A stretch of DNA of 64,000 bases from Pseudoduganella danionis (GCF_009720775.1 NZ_WNKW01000001.1:1178001-1242000); one strand, 5' to 3'; numbered from the stretch's first letter, positions 51,967-63,065 are shown. The notes: generated by a model not told the origin, from the letters alone. Made by a program: numbers and translations.

Positions 51967-52758
51967 ATGAACCTGCCCGAAATCAACACGAATCTTTTCA
52001 AACGGCTGCGATTTATTCTGGTGGAAACTAGCCGTGCAGGCAATATTGGTGCCGTGGCAAGAGCCATGAAAACCATGGGTTTCACCGATCTGGTGCTGGT
52101 CACGCCCCGTTTCGAAGGGGCGCTGGACGACCCCGAAGCGATTGCTTTTGCCAGTGGCGCCGGCGATATTCTCGCCTCGGCCCGGGTGGTCGGCAGCATG
52201 GCCGAAGCGCTGCAAGGGATTAATTTCGCGGCCGCTGTCTCGGCCCGTCTGCGCGAATATTCACCGCCCGTGCTGACGCCGCGCGCGCTGGCCGGTCAGT
52301 TGCTGGCCCAGCCCGAGCTGCATGCGGCCTTGATCTTTGGCAATGAGCGCTTCGGCCTGCCCAACGAGATCGTCGAGCAGTGCAATGTACTCATCAATAT
52401 TCCGGCCAATCCCGATTATTCCTCGCTCAACCTGTCGCAGGCGGCGCAGGTGCTGGCCTACGAATGCCGCATGGCTGCGCTGGGAGGTGCTCCCAGCGTG
52501 CGCCAACCGGGCGGTGACGCCAACGACATCGGTTTTCAGGGCGAGGCGGCCAGCGTGGCCCAGATCGAAGGCATGTACCAGCATCTGGAACAGGCACTGG
52601 TCGAGATCGGCTTCCTTGATGCCAGCAACCCGCGCAAGCTGATGCCGCGCCTGAAGCGCATGTTTGCCCGGGCTCAGCTCGAACAGGAAGAAGTCAATAT
52701 TTTGCGCGGCATTGCCCGTCACATGACAGGCCGGCGCCCGGCCGGCAGCGATAAATAG
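51967..52758 (+). CDS. trmJ: tRNA (cytidine/uridine-2'-O)-methyltransferase TrmJ
   Basis: A 263-residue SPOUT methyltransferase that modifies position 32 of tRNAs. Motifs: FILVETSRAGNIGAVARAMKTMGF at the N-terminus, LIFGNERFGLPNEIVEQCN and INIPANPDYSSLNLSQAAQVLAYE in the trefoil knot. The C-terminal helical domain ends with the LPRLKRMFARAQLEQEEVNILRGI-like segment. It is divergent from suhB across 160 bases. Confidence 0.95.
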   Translation: MNLPEINTNLFKRLRFILVETSRAGNIGAVARAMKTMGFTDLVLVTPRFEGALDDPEAIAFASGAGDILASARVVGSMAEALQGINFAAAVSARLREYSPPVLTPRALAGQLLAQPELHAALIFGNERFGLPNEIVEQCNVLINIPANPDYSSLNLSQAAQVLAYECRMAALGGAPSVRQPGGDANDIGFQGEAASVAQIEGMYQHLEQALVEIGFLDASNPRKLMPRLKRMFARAQLEQEEVNILRGIARHMTGRRPAGSDK

Positions 52759-52843
52759 AACGTTCACTCTATTTTTGCTGACTCTGCGGTTAGTTGATTC
52801 ACGTACACTAGTTAGACAAAAAAATAACCAGTAGGACGGAGAC

Positions 52844-53368
52844 ATGAGCAACCGCAGATCTTTTCTGAAGATAGGCGCTGCCGCGGCCATTACTTTGGCA
52901 GCGGGCGGGGCCATCTATCGCATGGTGACCCCGGCACCAACGCCCCATCCCTTTGCGCTCGACGGTGAAGCCAGAGCCGCGCTGAACGCGATCATCCCCG
53001 TGCTGCTGGGCCCGCTGCTGCCGAGCGAGGCCACGGCACGTGCACAGGCACTGGCCGCCACGCTGGAACGTACCCATGGCGCCATACGGGGCCTGCCGCT
53101 GAGCACCCAGAAAGAAGTGCAGGACCTGTTCGGTCTGCTGGCACTGGCACCGGCGCGGCGTTTTCTGGCCGGCGTCAGCGCCAGCTGGGAGCAGGCTGAG
53201 CCAGCCGAAGTGGCGGACTTCCTGCAAAGCTGGCGCAAGCACCGGCTGGCCATGCTGCAGACGGCCTATCTGGCCCTGCATGATCTGGTGCTGGGCTCGT
53301 GGTATGCCGATCCATCTTCCTGGGCGGCCATCGGCTATCCCGGTCCGCGCAAGGAGTTGCTGAAATGA
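52844..53368 (+). CDS. TAT-signal small subunit-like protein paired with GMC oxidoreductase
   Basis: A 174-residue protein. Its twin-arginine signal (NRRSFLKIGAAAAITLAAGG) suggests export of a folded complex. The mature helical domain resembles gluconate 2-dehydrogenase subunit 3-like proteins. It overlaps the GMC gene by four bases, which supports a complex in which this subunit carries the flavoprotein through the TAT pathway. No cytochrome subunit follows. Confidence 0.8.
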   Translation: MSNRRSFLKIGAAAAITLAAGGAIYRMVTPAPTPHPFALDGEARAALNAIIPVLLGPLLPSEATARAQALAATLERTHGAIRGLPLSTQKEVQDLFGLLALAPARRFLAGVSASWEQAEPAEVADFLQSWRKHRLAMLQTAYLALHDLVLGSWYADPSSWAAIGYPGPRKELLK

Positions 53369-55020
53369 GCCGCACGAATATCCCGATTAATCAGACTAAG
53401 GCCCTGATTCCCGACCCGATACAGGCCGGGCTGGCCAGCGGCTGGCAGGTGACGGACGCCAGCCGGCTCGACACCGACCTGACGCTGGAAGCGGACGTGG
53501 TGGTGGTGGGCAGCGGCGCCGGCGGCGGCGTGACGGCGGAGATTCTGGCCCTGTCCGGCCTGCGCGTGCTGATCGTGGAAGAGGGCGCGTTGCATTCTTC
53601 CAACGATTTCAATATGAGCGAGGCGCAAGCCTATCCCCAGTTGTATCAGGAATCGGCCGCGCGCAAGACGCGCGACAAGGCCATCAACATCCTGCAGGGC
53701 CGTACCGTGGGCGGCAGTACCACCGTCAACTGGACCAGCAGCTTCCGCACGCCGGATGGCACGCTGGCCTACTGGCAGCGCAAATTCGGTCTGCACACCT
53801 ACAGCACGGAAGCGCTGGCACCGTGGTTCGAGCTGATGGAGCAGCGCCTCAACATCAGTGAATGGAATGTGCCGCCCAACGAAAACAATGACATCCTGCG
53901 CCGCGGCGCCAGCAAGCTGGGCATCCCCACCGCGCTGATCCGGCGTAACGTCAATGGTTGCTGGAACCTCGGCTATTGCGGCATGGGTTGTCCCACCAAT
54001 GCCAAGCAGTCGATGCTGATTACCACCATCCCCTCGGCGCTCAATCATGGCGCAACCCTGCTCACGCGCGCGCGCGCCGAGCGGCTGGTGCTGCGTGGCG
54101 ACAAGGCGGTGCAGCTCGACTGTGTGGCGCTCGATGCGGCCGGTCTGGCGCCGACGGGACGCAAGCTGACGCTGAAGGCGCGCCACTTCGTGGTGGCGGG
54201 CGGCGCGATCAATTCGCCGGCGCTGCTGATGCGCTCGGGCGCACCGGACCCGCACGGCCTGCTGGGCAAACGGACGTTCCTGCATCCGGTGGTGGTGTCC
54301 GCGGCCACTTTTGCCGAGCCGGTGAACAGCTTCGCCGGCGCGCCGCAAACCGTGTATTCCGACCACTTCCTGCACACCGAGGCCATCGATGGGCCTATCG
54401 GCTACAAGCTGGAAGTGCCGCCGCTGCACCCGCTGCTGCTGGCTACCACCAAGGCAGGTTTCGGTGCCGACCATGCGCACGATATGGCGCAGTTCCCCTA
54501 CAAGCAGGCCACGCTGGCACTGCTGCGCGACGGCTTCCATGCTGATGCACCGGGCGGCAGCGTCATCCTCGGCAGTGATGGTGCGCCCACGCTCGATTAT
54601 CCGATCAGCGATTTCATTTGGGATGGTGCGCGGCGTGCCTTGCTGAGCATGGCAGAAATCCAGTTTGCCGCCGGTGCCAAGGATGTCGCGCCCGTGCATG
54701 AAACCACGCCGCTGTACCGTAGCTGGGCTGAGGCGCAGGCCGGCATCAAGGCGCTGCCCATGAAGCAGCTGGCCATGCGCGTGGTGTCGGCCCACGTGAT
54801 GGGCGGCTGCACCATGGCCGATGAGGCGCGCCAGGGCGTGACGGCGGCCGATGGTCGCTATCATGGATTAAGCAATGTGTCGGTGCACGATGGCTCGCTG
54901 TTCCCCACCTCGATCGGCGCCAATCCTCAGCTTTCTATCTATGGCATCGTGGCGCGGCTGGCCAGCACGCTGGCCGAACAGCTGAGCGGCAAACCGGCCG
55001 CGCGTCCGTTACGCAGCTGA
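53365..55020 (+). CDS. GMC-family FAD-dependent oxidoreductase
   Basis: A 551-residue flavoprotein. The start at 53365 has AAGGAG upstream and overlaps the TAT gene. FAD-binding GSGAGGGVTAEILALSGLRV is at the N-terminus, followed by LQGRTVGGSTTVNW. A cysteine pair region GCWNLGYCGMGCPTNAKQS may hold metal or disulfides. The GMC C-terminal block is SAHVMGGCTMAD (catalytic His) to NPQLSIYGIVARLA. It oxidises an alcohol or sugar; the substrate is unknown. The cysteine-rich insert is typical of cholesterol-oxidase/gluconate-dehydrogenase-like relatives. Confidence 0.9.
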   Translation: MSRTNIPINQTKALIPDPIQAGLASGWQVTDASRLDTDLTLEADVVVVGSGAGGGVTAEILALSGLRVLIVEEGALHSSNDFNMSEAQAYPQLYQESAARKTRDKAINILQGRTVGGSTTVNWTSSFRTPDGTLAYWQRKFGLHTYSTEALAPWFELMEQRLNISEWNVPPNENNDILRRGASKLGIPTALIRRNVNGCWNLGYCGMGCPTNAKQSMLITTIPSALNHGATLLTRARAERLVLRGDKAVQLDCVALDAAGLAPTGRKLTLKARHFVVAGGAINSPALLMRSGAPDPHGLLGKRTFLHPVVVSAATFAEPVNSFAGAPQTVYSDHFLHTEAIDGPIGYKLEVPPLHPLLLATTKAGFGADHAHDMAQFPYKQATLALLRDGFHADAPGGSVILGSDGAPTLDYPISDFIWDGARRALLSMAEIQFAAGAKDVAPVHETTPLYRSWAEAQAGIKALPMKQLAMRVVSAHVMGGCTMADEARQGVTAADGRYHGLSNVSVHDGSLFPTSIGANPQLSIYGIVARLASTLAEQLSGKPAARPLRS

Positions 55021-55057
55021 TTGCCCACCATTTCTCGAGTCGGGTTATGATGGCAGC

Positions 55058-55990
55058 ATGATCCGACGCGTGGTGTTCCTCCTACTGGGTTTGCAGCTGG
55101 CAGCGGCCTTGCTCGTCGCCGCCACGCTGCATAAATACTGGCAGCCGGCCGGGCCGCTGTACTGGCAGTTGCTGCTGGAGTTGTGCTATCTGTTGCTGGG
55201 CATAGCGCTGGTGCTGGTGCTGCGCCTGCTCATCTCGGCCAACAACTTCCGTCTCAGCCTGCGCGACCAGCCCGATGCGCCTGTGTTGTCGCTGCCGCGT
55301 CTGTGCATGCTGCTCGCGCACGAATACTGCTCCAACCTGAAAACCACCAGCTACGACATGCTGCATCCCGTCGGCCTGCAACTGCCGCCTGGCCAGCATG
55401 GTTTGCCCGTGCTGCTGATTCACGGCTATGGCTGCAACAGCGGTTACTGGCGCCCGTTGAGCGGCTTGCTGAATCAGGCCGGCATCGCCCATCTGGGCGT
55501 GGATCTGGAACCACCGGGCGCGTCCATCGACGACTTTGCGCCGCAAGTGCGTGCAGCCATCGAACAGTTGTGCGCAGCCACGGGCCAGCAGCGCGTGGTG
55601 ATCGTCGGCCATAGCATGGGCGGGCTGGTGGCGCGGGCTTATCTGCGCCGCTACGGCGCCGACGCGGTGGCGCGCGTGATCACGCTAGGTACGCCGCATC
55701 AGGGCACGGCGCTGTCGCTGGCCCGTTACGGCCCGGGCCAGAATGTGCAGCAGATGCTGTATGACAGCGAATGGCTGCGTACGCTGGCGGCTGGTGAGGC
55801 GAATCTGCAACGCGGCCTGTTCAGCACAATCTATACCTTGCATGACAATATCGTGGCGCCCGCACAATCGGCGCTGCTGACTGGTGCGCGTCAGTTGGCC
55901 TTCGAGGGAATCGGCCATGTCGCGCTGGGACGGCATGCGCAGACATTGCCGCGTGTCATGGACGAAATTCTGACCGCCACACGCCTGTGA
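55058..55990 (+). CDS. Membrane-anchored alpha/beta-hydrolase lipase
   Basis: A 310-residue protein. Two N-terminal membrane helices (residues about 5-22 and 33-55) precede an alpha/beta-hydrolase domain with oxyanion HGYG, nucleophile Ser186 in GHSMGG, and a late GIGHVALGR His region. The layout is like membrane-tethered triacylglycerol lipases. It stands 37 bases after the GMC gene. Confidence 0.85.
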   Translation: MIRRVVFLLLGLQLAAALLVAATLHKYWQPAGPLYWQLLLELCYLLLGIALVLVLRLLISANNFRLSLRDQPDAPVLSLPRLCMLLAHEYCSNLKTTSYDMLHPVGLQLPPGQHGLPVLLIHGYGCNSGYWRPLSGLLNQAGIAHLGVDLEPPGASIDDFAPQVRAAIEQLCAATGQQRVVIVGHSMGGLVARAYLRRYGADAVARVITLGTPHQGTALSLARYGPGQNVQQMLYDSEWLRTLAAGEANLQRGLFSTIYTLHDNIVAPAQSALLTGARQLAFEGIGHVALGRHAQTLPRVMDEILTATRL

Positions 55991-56066
55991 CATTGTGTGA
56001 GTATTTTCGTTGACGGTTGCTGTATGTTGGTTAAGCTATAGCTAGCAGACAAAGCAAGGTGCCACT

Positions 56067-57548
<1,482 letters not shown>

Positions 57549-57564
57549 ACCAGGAGGCAGCACG

Positions 57565-59682
57565 GTGGCAGCACGTATCCTCATCATCGAAGACAATGCG
57601 ACCAATCTGGAACTGATGGTCTACCTGTTGCGCGCCTACGGCCATAGCACCGTCAGCGCCAGCGATGGCGAAAGCGGGGTGGCGCTGGCCCGCCAGCATC
57701 GTCCCGACCTGATCCTGTGCGATGTGCACCTGCCCAGACTCGATGGCTATGGTGTGGTGGCGGCACTCAAGGCCGATGCCACCATGCGCCATATTCCGCT
57801 GCTGGCCGTGACGGCGCTGGCCATGCTGGGCGACCGCGAGAAGCTGCTGTCCGCCGGCTTCGACGGCTATATCGGCAAGCCGGTGGAACCGGAGCGCTTT
57901 GTCGGCCAGATCGAAGCGTTTTTAAAACCACGCGAGCTCACGGCGGCCACCATCCTGATCGTGGATGACCATGTGCTCAACCGCGAATTCCTCATGACCC
58001 TGCTTGGCTATGACGGCCACCGTCTGCTGGAAGCGTCCAACGGTGCGGAAGCCTTGCGCATGGTCGAGGCCGAGCAGCCCGATCTGGTCATCTCGGACAT
58101 CCTCATGCCCAGCATGGATGGCTATGAATTCGTCACGCGCCTGCATGCCAATCCGGCCACGGCCCAGGTGCCGGTGATTTTTTACACGGCCATCTACCGC
58201 GAGCGCGAAGCCATGGCCGTGGCCCAGACCTGCGGCGTGCGCTGGGTGCTGCCCAAACCGTCCGATCCCGAAGTGATACGCCGCACCGTGCAGGAAGCAC
58301 TGGGCATGCAGGCCGAGCTGGCGCCGGCGCGGCATATGCCGGAGCCGCCGCTGGATGGCCGCTTCCATCATTTCGACGACAAGGTCGCCCAGTATCTGGA
58401 CGAACTGGAGAACAGCAGCCGCCAGCTCTCGCGCATCGCCGACCAGTCGGGCGAAGTCGATAGCGCGGCGGCCGAACATCTGGAACGCATGACGCAACGT
58501 CTGACCAGTTCGCTCTCCAGCCTGCAGGCCGTGAGCCTGCGCCTGACGGCATTGATCGAGCTCGGTATCGAACTGGGGGCCGAACGCGACCCCGGTGCGC
58601 TGATCGAAATCGGCTGCCGCGTGGCACAGAATATCTGCGTGTCGAAATATGCGTGCATCGGCATGCTGGACGACGAGGCCGAGGAACTCAGTTACTTTGC
58701 CAGTTGCGGTGCCGGCGTGCCGGCCCGCGCATTGGCCAAGGCGCCACGGGCCGGTGTGCTGCGCGGCTTGCTCGAGTCGCGCCAGAGCTGCCGCCTCAAT
58801 GATGTGAATGGCGACCCGGCCAGCGTAGGTCTGCCGGCCGAGCATCCGCCCGTACACTCCTTCCTCGGCGTGCCGATTGCTTCACATGAACGCGTGCATG
58901 GCTGGCTGTATCTGGTCGATAAACTCGGTTCCGAAGGCTTTTCCGAAGTGGACGAGAGAGTGGCCGTGACGGTGGCGGCACAGATTTCCGTGGCTTATGA
59001 AAACCTCGCGATGTACGAGGAAATCAAGCAGCACCATGCCCAGCTGACAGCCGACATGAATGCGCGCATCCGCCTCGACGAAGACTTGCGCCGCTTCCGG
59101 CTGGCCATGGATGCCACCGCCGATGCCATCTTCCTGCTCGATCGCAGCGCCATGTGCTTTGTCGATGTGAATGCCACGGCTTGCCGCATGCTCGGTTATA
59201 CGCGCGAAGACTTCTTGCGCGCGCATCCCGATGGCAGCGGCGTAGGCGAACTGGAGTCGCTGGAAGACTTGTTCCGCAAGCTGCTTTCGGGCGAGCAGAG
59301 CGGCGCCATGAGCGAGCTGCAGCTGCATTGCCAGAATGGCGCGCTGCTGTCAGTCGAAGTGCAGCGCCGTACGCTACGCTCGGGCTCGACGTGGATCATG
59401 GTGGCGGTAGCGCGTGATATCACCGAGCGCAAGGAAGCCGAGCAGCGTCTGCTCAAGCTGGCCCACTTCGATACGCTGACGGGGCTACCCAAACCGCAGC
59501 CAGTTCTACGATTCGCTGGGCCACTCGCTGCATCAGGCGGCCGAACATGGCTGGTCGCTGGCCGTGCTATTCCTCGATGTGGACCGCTTCAAGAATGTCA
59601 ACGATACGTTGGGCCATACCATAGGCGACGAACTGCTGCGCCAGTTCTCCAGCCGGCTGGTGGATTGTTTGCGCGTGCGTGA
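57565..59682 (+). CDS. REC-REC-GAF-PAS part of a frameshifted REC/GGDEF/EAL protein
   Basis: A GTG start with a perfect AGGAGG. Domains in the 705-residue frame: REC1 (about residues 4-118, acceptor Asp in LILCDVHLP), REC2 (about 129-245, LVISDILMP), a coiled segment, GAF (about 330-490), PAS (about 510-630) and the first GGDEF residues (LAHFDTLTGLP, near 630-642). After TGLPK the frame leaves the family sequence; the true continuation NRSQFYDSLGHSL is in the next frame. The last 60 or so residues are therefore nonsense. The intact protein would be about 1204 residues. Confidence 0.88.
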   Translation: MAARILIIEDNATNLELMVYLLRAYGHSTVSASDGESGVALARQHRPDLILCDVHLPRLDGYGVVAALKADATMRHIPLLAVTALAMLGDREKLLSAGFDGYIGKPVEPERFVGQIEAFLKPRELTAATILIVDDHVLNREFLMTLLGYDGHRLLEASNGAEALRMVEAEQPDLVISDILMPSMDGYEFVTRLHANPATAQVPVIFYTAIYREREAMAVAQTCGVRWVLPKPSDPEVIRRTVQEALGMQAELAPARHMPEPPLDGRFHHFDDKVAQYLDELENSSRQLSRIADQSGEVDSAAAEHLERMTQRLTSSLSSLQAVSLRLTALIELGIELGAERDPGALIEIGCRVAQNICVSKYACIGMLDDEAEELSYFASCGAGVPARALAKAPRAGVLRGLLESRQSCRLNDVNGDPASVGLPAEHPPVHSFLGVPIASHERVHGWLYLVDKLGSEGFSEVDERVAVTVAAQISVAYENLAMYEEIKQHHAQLTADMNARIRLDEDLRRFRLAMDATADAIFLLDRSAMCFVDVNATACRMLGYTREDFLRAHPDGSGVGELESLEDLFRKLLSGEQSGAMSELQLHCQNGALLSVEVQRRTLRSGSTWIMVAVARDITERKEAEQRLLKLAHFDTLTGLPKPQPVLRFAGPLAASGGRTWLVAGRAIPRCGPLQECQRYVGPYHRRRTAAPVLQPAGGLFARA
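59491..59493 (+). other. Frameshift point: one extra A in CCCAAACCG
   Basis: Deleting one A of the three restores TGLPNRSQFYDSLGHSLHQAA and joins the two reading frames exactly. A sequencing error, a real inactivating mutation and programmed +1 frameshifting are all possible. Confidence 0.85.
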
Positions 59683-61180
59683 CACCATAGGCCGCTTCGG
59701 TGGCGACGAGTTTGCCGCCATCCTGATCCTGCCGGAAGGGCCGCAGGCGGCCGTGACGGTGGTGGACAAGATACGCGAATCGATGCGCCGCCCGTTCGAT
59801 CTGCGCGGCCATGAAGTGACGCTGACTTCCAGCATAGGCATATCCGTCTATCCTGATGATGGCGACGACCCCGACACCCTGATCCAGTATGCCGACACGG
59901 CCATGTACCGCGCCAAGGAAGCGGGGCGCGATGCCTTCCGCTTCTTCACGGCCGAGATGAATGCCCAGTCGATAGCCCGGCTGGATCTGGAAATTGCACT
60001 GCGCCGCGCGATCGAGAATGAAGAATTCGTGCTGCATTTTCAGCCCAAGGTGAATATCGCCACGGGCCGCATCAGCGGCGCCGAAGCGCTGATACGCTGG
60101 CGCCGGCCCGGCCACGGCATGGTGTCGCCGGCGCTGTTCATCCCTTTGCTGGAAGAGACAGGGCTGATCGTGCGGGTGGGGAACTGGGTGCTGCGCGAAG
60201 CCTGCCGCAAGATCGCCGAGTGGGGCAAGGCCGGCGTGGGCGCCGTACACCTGTCGGTGAATGTATCGGGCATACAGTTTTTCGTGGGCGGACTGGAAGA
60301 AGAAGTGCTGAAAGTGATGCGCGAATTCGATATCGCACCCGAGCTGCTGGAACTGGAGCTGACGGAAAGCTCGCTGATGTCGAATGCGGAAGAAACCATC
60401 ACTGTGCTGCAGCACCTGAAAGCGCTGGGCATACGCATTTCCATCGACGACTTCGGTACCGGCTATTCCTCGCTGGCCTATCTGAAACGCTTCCCCATTG
60501 ATAAGCTCAAGATCGATATCGCCTTTGTGCGTGAAGTGACCAGCAATCCCGATGATGCGGCCATCGTGCTGGCCATCATCAACATGGCACACAGCATGCA
60601 GCTCGAAGTGATCGCGGAAGGGGTGGAGAAGGATGCCCAGCTGGCCTATCTGCGCCGGCATAACTGCGACGAGATGCAGGGCTATCTGTTCAGCCGTCCC
60701 TTGCCGGAAGAAGAGTTCGAACAGATGCTGCGCCAGGGCCAGTGTCTGCAGTCGCCGCAGGAACTGGGCGTGCTCAACCAGCCCACGCTGCTGATCGTCG
60801 ACGACGATGCCTTCATGCTCGATGTGCTGTCCGACTTTCTGGCGCAGGACGGCTACCGCATCCTGACAGCGCAGACGGCGGCTGAAGGCTTCGATCTGCT
60901 GGCACACAACCATGTGCAGGTGATTCTGTGCGATCAGTGCATGCCGTCCATGAGCGGCACCGAATTCATGGAGCGGGTCAAGAATCTGGCGCCTGACACT
61001 TTCCGCATCATGCTGTCGGCCTACACGGATCTGTCGCCCATCATGGAAGCCATCAACCACGGCGCCATCGACCGCTTCTATACCAAGCCGTGGCAGGGGG
61101 CTGTGTTAAGGGAAAATATACGCGAAGGCTTCCGTCTGCAGACCCAGCAGCACGGCACGGTGTTGTTGGCATCGCATTAG
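59564..61180 (+). CDS. GGDEF-EAL-REC part of the frameshifted protein
   Basis: The downstream frame (in-phase from about 59492; a GTG at 59564 is the first start) encodes GGDEF with the intact active motif FGGDEFAAI, an EAL phosphodiesterase domain with GAEALIRWRRP, and a C-terminal REC (LLIVDDDAFMLDVL, acceptor Asp in LCDQCMPSMSG, SAYTD, KPW). Both cyclic-di-GMP synthesis and breakdown motifs are intact. The missing N-terminal 25 residues of GGDEF lie upstream in the same frame, without a start. Confidence 0.85.
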   Translation: MLFLDVDRFKNVNDTLGHTIGDELLRQFSSRLVDCLRVRDTIGRFGGDEFAAILILPEGPQAAVTVVDKIRESMRRPFDLRGHEVTLTSSIGISVYPDDGDDPDTLIQYADTAMYRAKEAGRDAFRFFTAEMNAQSIARLDLEIALRRAIENEEFVLHFQPKVNIATGRISGAEALIRWRRPGHGMVSPALFIPLLEETGLIVRVGNWVLREACRKIAEWGKAGVGAVHLSVNVSGIQFFVGGLEEEVLKVMREFDIAPELLELELTESSLMSNAEETITVLQHLKALGIRISIDDFGTGYSSLAYLKRFPIDKLKIDIAFVREVTSNPDDAAIVLAIINMAHSMQLEVIAEGVEKDAQLAYLRRHNCDEMQGYLFSRPLPEEEFEQMLRQGQCLQSPQELGVLNQPTLLIVDDDAFMLDVLSDFLAQDGYRILTAQTAAEGFDLLAHNHVQVILCDQCMPSMSGTEFMERVKNLAPDTFRIMLSAYTDLSPIMEAINHGAIDRFYTKPWQGAVLRENIREGFRLQTQQHGTVLLASH

Positions 61181-61247
61181 ACCCATGGCTCTAGTTTTGC
61201 TGATTACAATAAAAAAATAATAACGCAAAACAACACGGAGACTCTCC

Positions 61248-61538
61248 ATGATCAAGAAGTTGAAGCTGGAAGACGATGATCAGCGCATGGCCGACGCCAT
61301 GCATATGTCGTCGCAGGAAATCTGGCAGGCCGGCCTGCACGCCTTCGCCAAAGCGCAGGAAGAGGGCGGTAAGATGTTTTCCATGCAAGTATTCGAAGAG
61401 CGCGTGCTGCGCGCCCTCAGTGCCATCGGCGTGCCCACGGCGGCCGAGGTGGCACAGTTGCAGGCGCGCGTGGACGAACTGAGCGCCCAGCTCGCTGCCC
61501 TGCAGGCCAGCCATGCCGAACGCTCGTCTGCGCGCTGA
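61248..61538 (+). CDS. Phasin / polyhydroxyalkanoate granule-associated protein
   Basis: A 96-residue helical protein. The segment SSQEIWQAGLHAFAKAQEEGGKMF is typical of PhaI/PhaF-type phasins, and a coiled coil (EVAQLQARVDELSAQLAAL) follows. Phasins coat storage-polyester granules. CGGAG precedes the ATG. It is followed 65 bases later by a TetR regulator, as seen in other polyhydroxyalkanoate loci. Confidence 0.8.
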   Translation: MIKKLKLEDDDQRMADAMHMSSQEIWQAGLHAFAKAQEEGGKMFSMQVFEERVLRALSAIGVPTAAEVAQLQARVDELSAQLAALQASHAERSSAR

Positions 61539-61603
61539 CAATATTTCTAACTTCGCGGTAACGGTGTTATGCTTGCAGGAGAATAAACAGAGGTTTCCTT
61601 GCT

Positions 61604-62269
61604 ATGCTACAAAAAGCACCCCGTCGTACCCGCGAACGCATACTAGAGCTGTCGCTGCGCTTATTTAATGAATTTGGCGAGCCAAATATCACGACCACCG
61701 TGATCGCTGAAGAAATGAATATCTCGCCGGGGAATCTGTACTACCATTTCCGCAACAAGGATGACATCGTCAATTCCATCTTCGTGCAGTTCGAGGCGGA
61801 GATTAACCGCATCCTGACGGTGCCGGACGGGCGCCGCTCGAATATCGAAGACGTGTGGCTGTATCTGCACCTGATGTTCGAACTGATCTGGCGTTACCGC
61901 TTCTTCTATCGCGACCTCAACGACCTGCTGTCGCGTAACCGCAAGCTGGAGCTGCACTTCAAGCAGATTCTGGCGCACAAGATCAAGGTGGCCAAGCAGT
62001 TGTGCGAAGACTTGCGCAGCGAAAAATCGCTGGAAGCGTCGGATACGGCCATCGACGCCATGGCCACCAATATGGTGGTGGTGGCGACTTATTGGCTGTC
62101 GTACGAATATGTGCGTAATCCGCGCAAGTACAGCGAGCAGCAATCGATGGCCGATGCGCTGGCGCGCGGCTGCTATCAGGTGCTGTCGCAGATCGGCCCG
62201 TATCTGCGCAACGAGACCAGTTTGCTGTTCCAGAAACTGTCCGAAGAATATCTGAAGAAACTCAAGTAG
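61604..62269 (+). CDS. TetR/AcrR-family regulator
   Basis: A 221-residue regulator with an N-terminal HTH (RERILELSLRLFNEFGEPNITTTVIAEEMNISPGNLYYHF) and a helical ligand domain of the TetR_C type seen in PhaD-like proteins (LTVPDGRRSNIEDVWLYLHLMFELIWRYRFFYRDLN). Together with the phasin it suggests control of polyhydroxyalkanoate metabolism. The ligand is unknown. Confidence 0.88.
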   Translation: MLQKAPRRTRERILELSLRLFNEFGEPNITTTVIAEEMNISPGNLYYHFRNKDDIVNSIFVQFEAEINRILTVPDGRRSNIEDVWLYLHLMFELIWRYRFFYRDLNDLLSRNRKLELHFKQILAHKIKVAKQLCEDLRSEKSLEASDTAIDAMATNMVVVATYWLSYEYVRNPRKYSEQQSMADALARGCYQVLSQIGPYLRNETSLLFQKLSEEYLKKLK

Positions 62270-62279
62270 GCCGACCTCT

Positions 62280-63065
62280 ATGGCGTGGACCCCTTTCCCG
62301 TATCCCGATCCCGCCTATGTGCAGACGCCGGAAAGTCTGGCGCGCCTGTGGCCCCGTCTACATGCGGGCGACCGCGAGCCCTGGCCCGATAATCCCAAGC
62401 TGGTGCAGGCCTGGATCGCCTTCCATGCGGGCGAGTTCGAACATGCTGCGCGCATCGGGCTCGATGTCGGCGTGCCCGGCTATTCGGTGGCGCACAAGGC
62501 CATCTGCATCTATGCCCAGTATCTGGAACCGAGTCCGACGAAAAAGCTGGCCACCTTCGAATGCGTGGCTGAACGCTGCGAGCGCCAGCAGCAGGAGCAG
62601 CCTGACAATCCGGCTGGCTTTTACTGGCACGCCTATGCACTGGGCCAGTATTCGCAAGGCATTTCGGTGGTCAAGGCGCTGGCCCAGGGGCTGGGTGCCA
62701 AGGTGCGCAGTAGCCTGGAAACCACGCTCACGCTGTCGCCCCAGCGCGCCGATGCGCAGGTGGCGTTGGGCATCTACCATGCCGAAATCCTCGACAAGGT
62801 GGGGGCGCTGCTGGGCGGCCTGACCTACGGGGTGAAAAAGGAAGAAAGCTATGCGGCGTTCGAACGGGCGCTGGCCCTGACGCCGGACTCGGCCATTGTC
62901 AAGGTGCGCTATGCGCGCGCGTTGCAGATGCTGGACGGAAAACGCAAACTGGCCGAAGCGCGTGCCCTGTATCAGGCCGCCGCGCGCTGCGTTGCACTCG
63001 ACGCGCTGGAGCGGCTCGATGCCGATCTGGTAAGACGTCAACTGAATGAGGAAGAAGCGATTTGA
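62280..63065 (+). CDS. Tetratricopeptide-like hypothetical protein
   Basis: A 261-residue helical protein with TPR-like repeats (for example SSLETTLTLSPQRADAQVALGIYHAEIL and SYAAFERALALTPDSAIVKVRYARAL), and no signal peptide. It overlaps the LOG gene by four bases (TTGA), so the two are coupled. Ribosome-binding site is weak. Function unknown. Confidence 0.7.
   Translation: MAWTPFPYPDPAYVQTPESLARLWPRLHAGDREPWPDNPKLVQAWIAFHAGEFEHAARIGLDVGVPGYSVAHKAICIYAQYLEPSPTKKLATFECVAERCERQQQEQPDNPAGFYWHAYALGQYSQGISVVKALAQGLGAKVRSSLETTLTLSPQRADAQVALGIYHAEILDKVGALLGGLTYGVKKEESYAAFERALALTPDSAIVKVRYARALQMLDGKRKLAEARALYQAAARCVALDALERLDADLVRRQLNEEEAI

Noticed and set aside
59488..59494. CCCAAAC heptamer as a -1 ribosomal frameshift signal at the GGDEF break
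   Set aside because: The zero frame reads CCC AAA, not C CCA AAC, and the break needs a +1 change, so the canonical -1 model does not fit.
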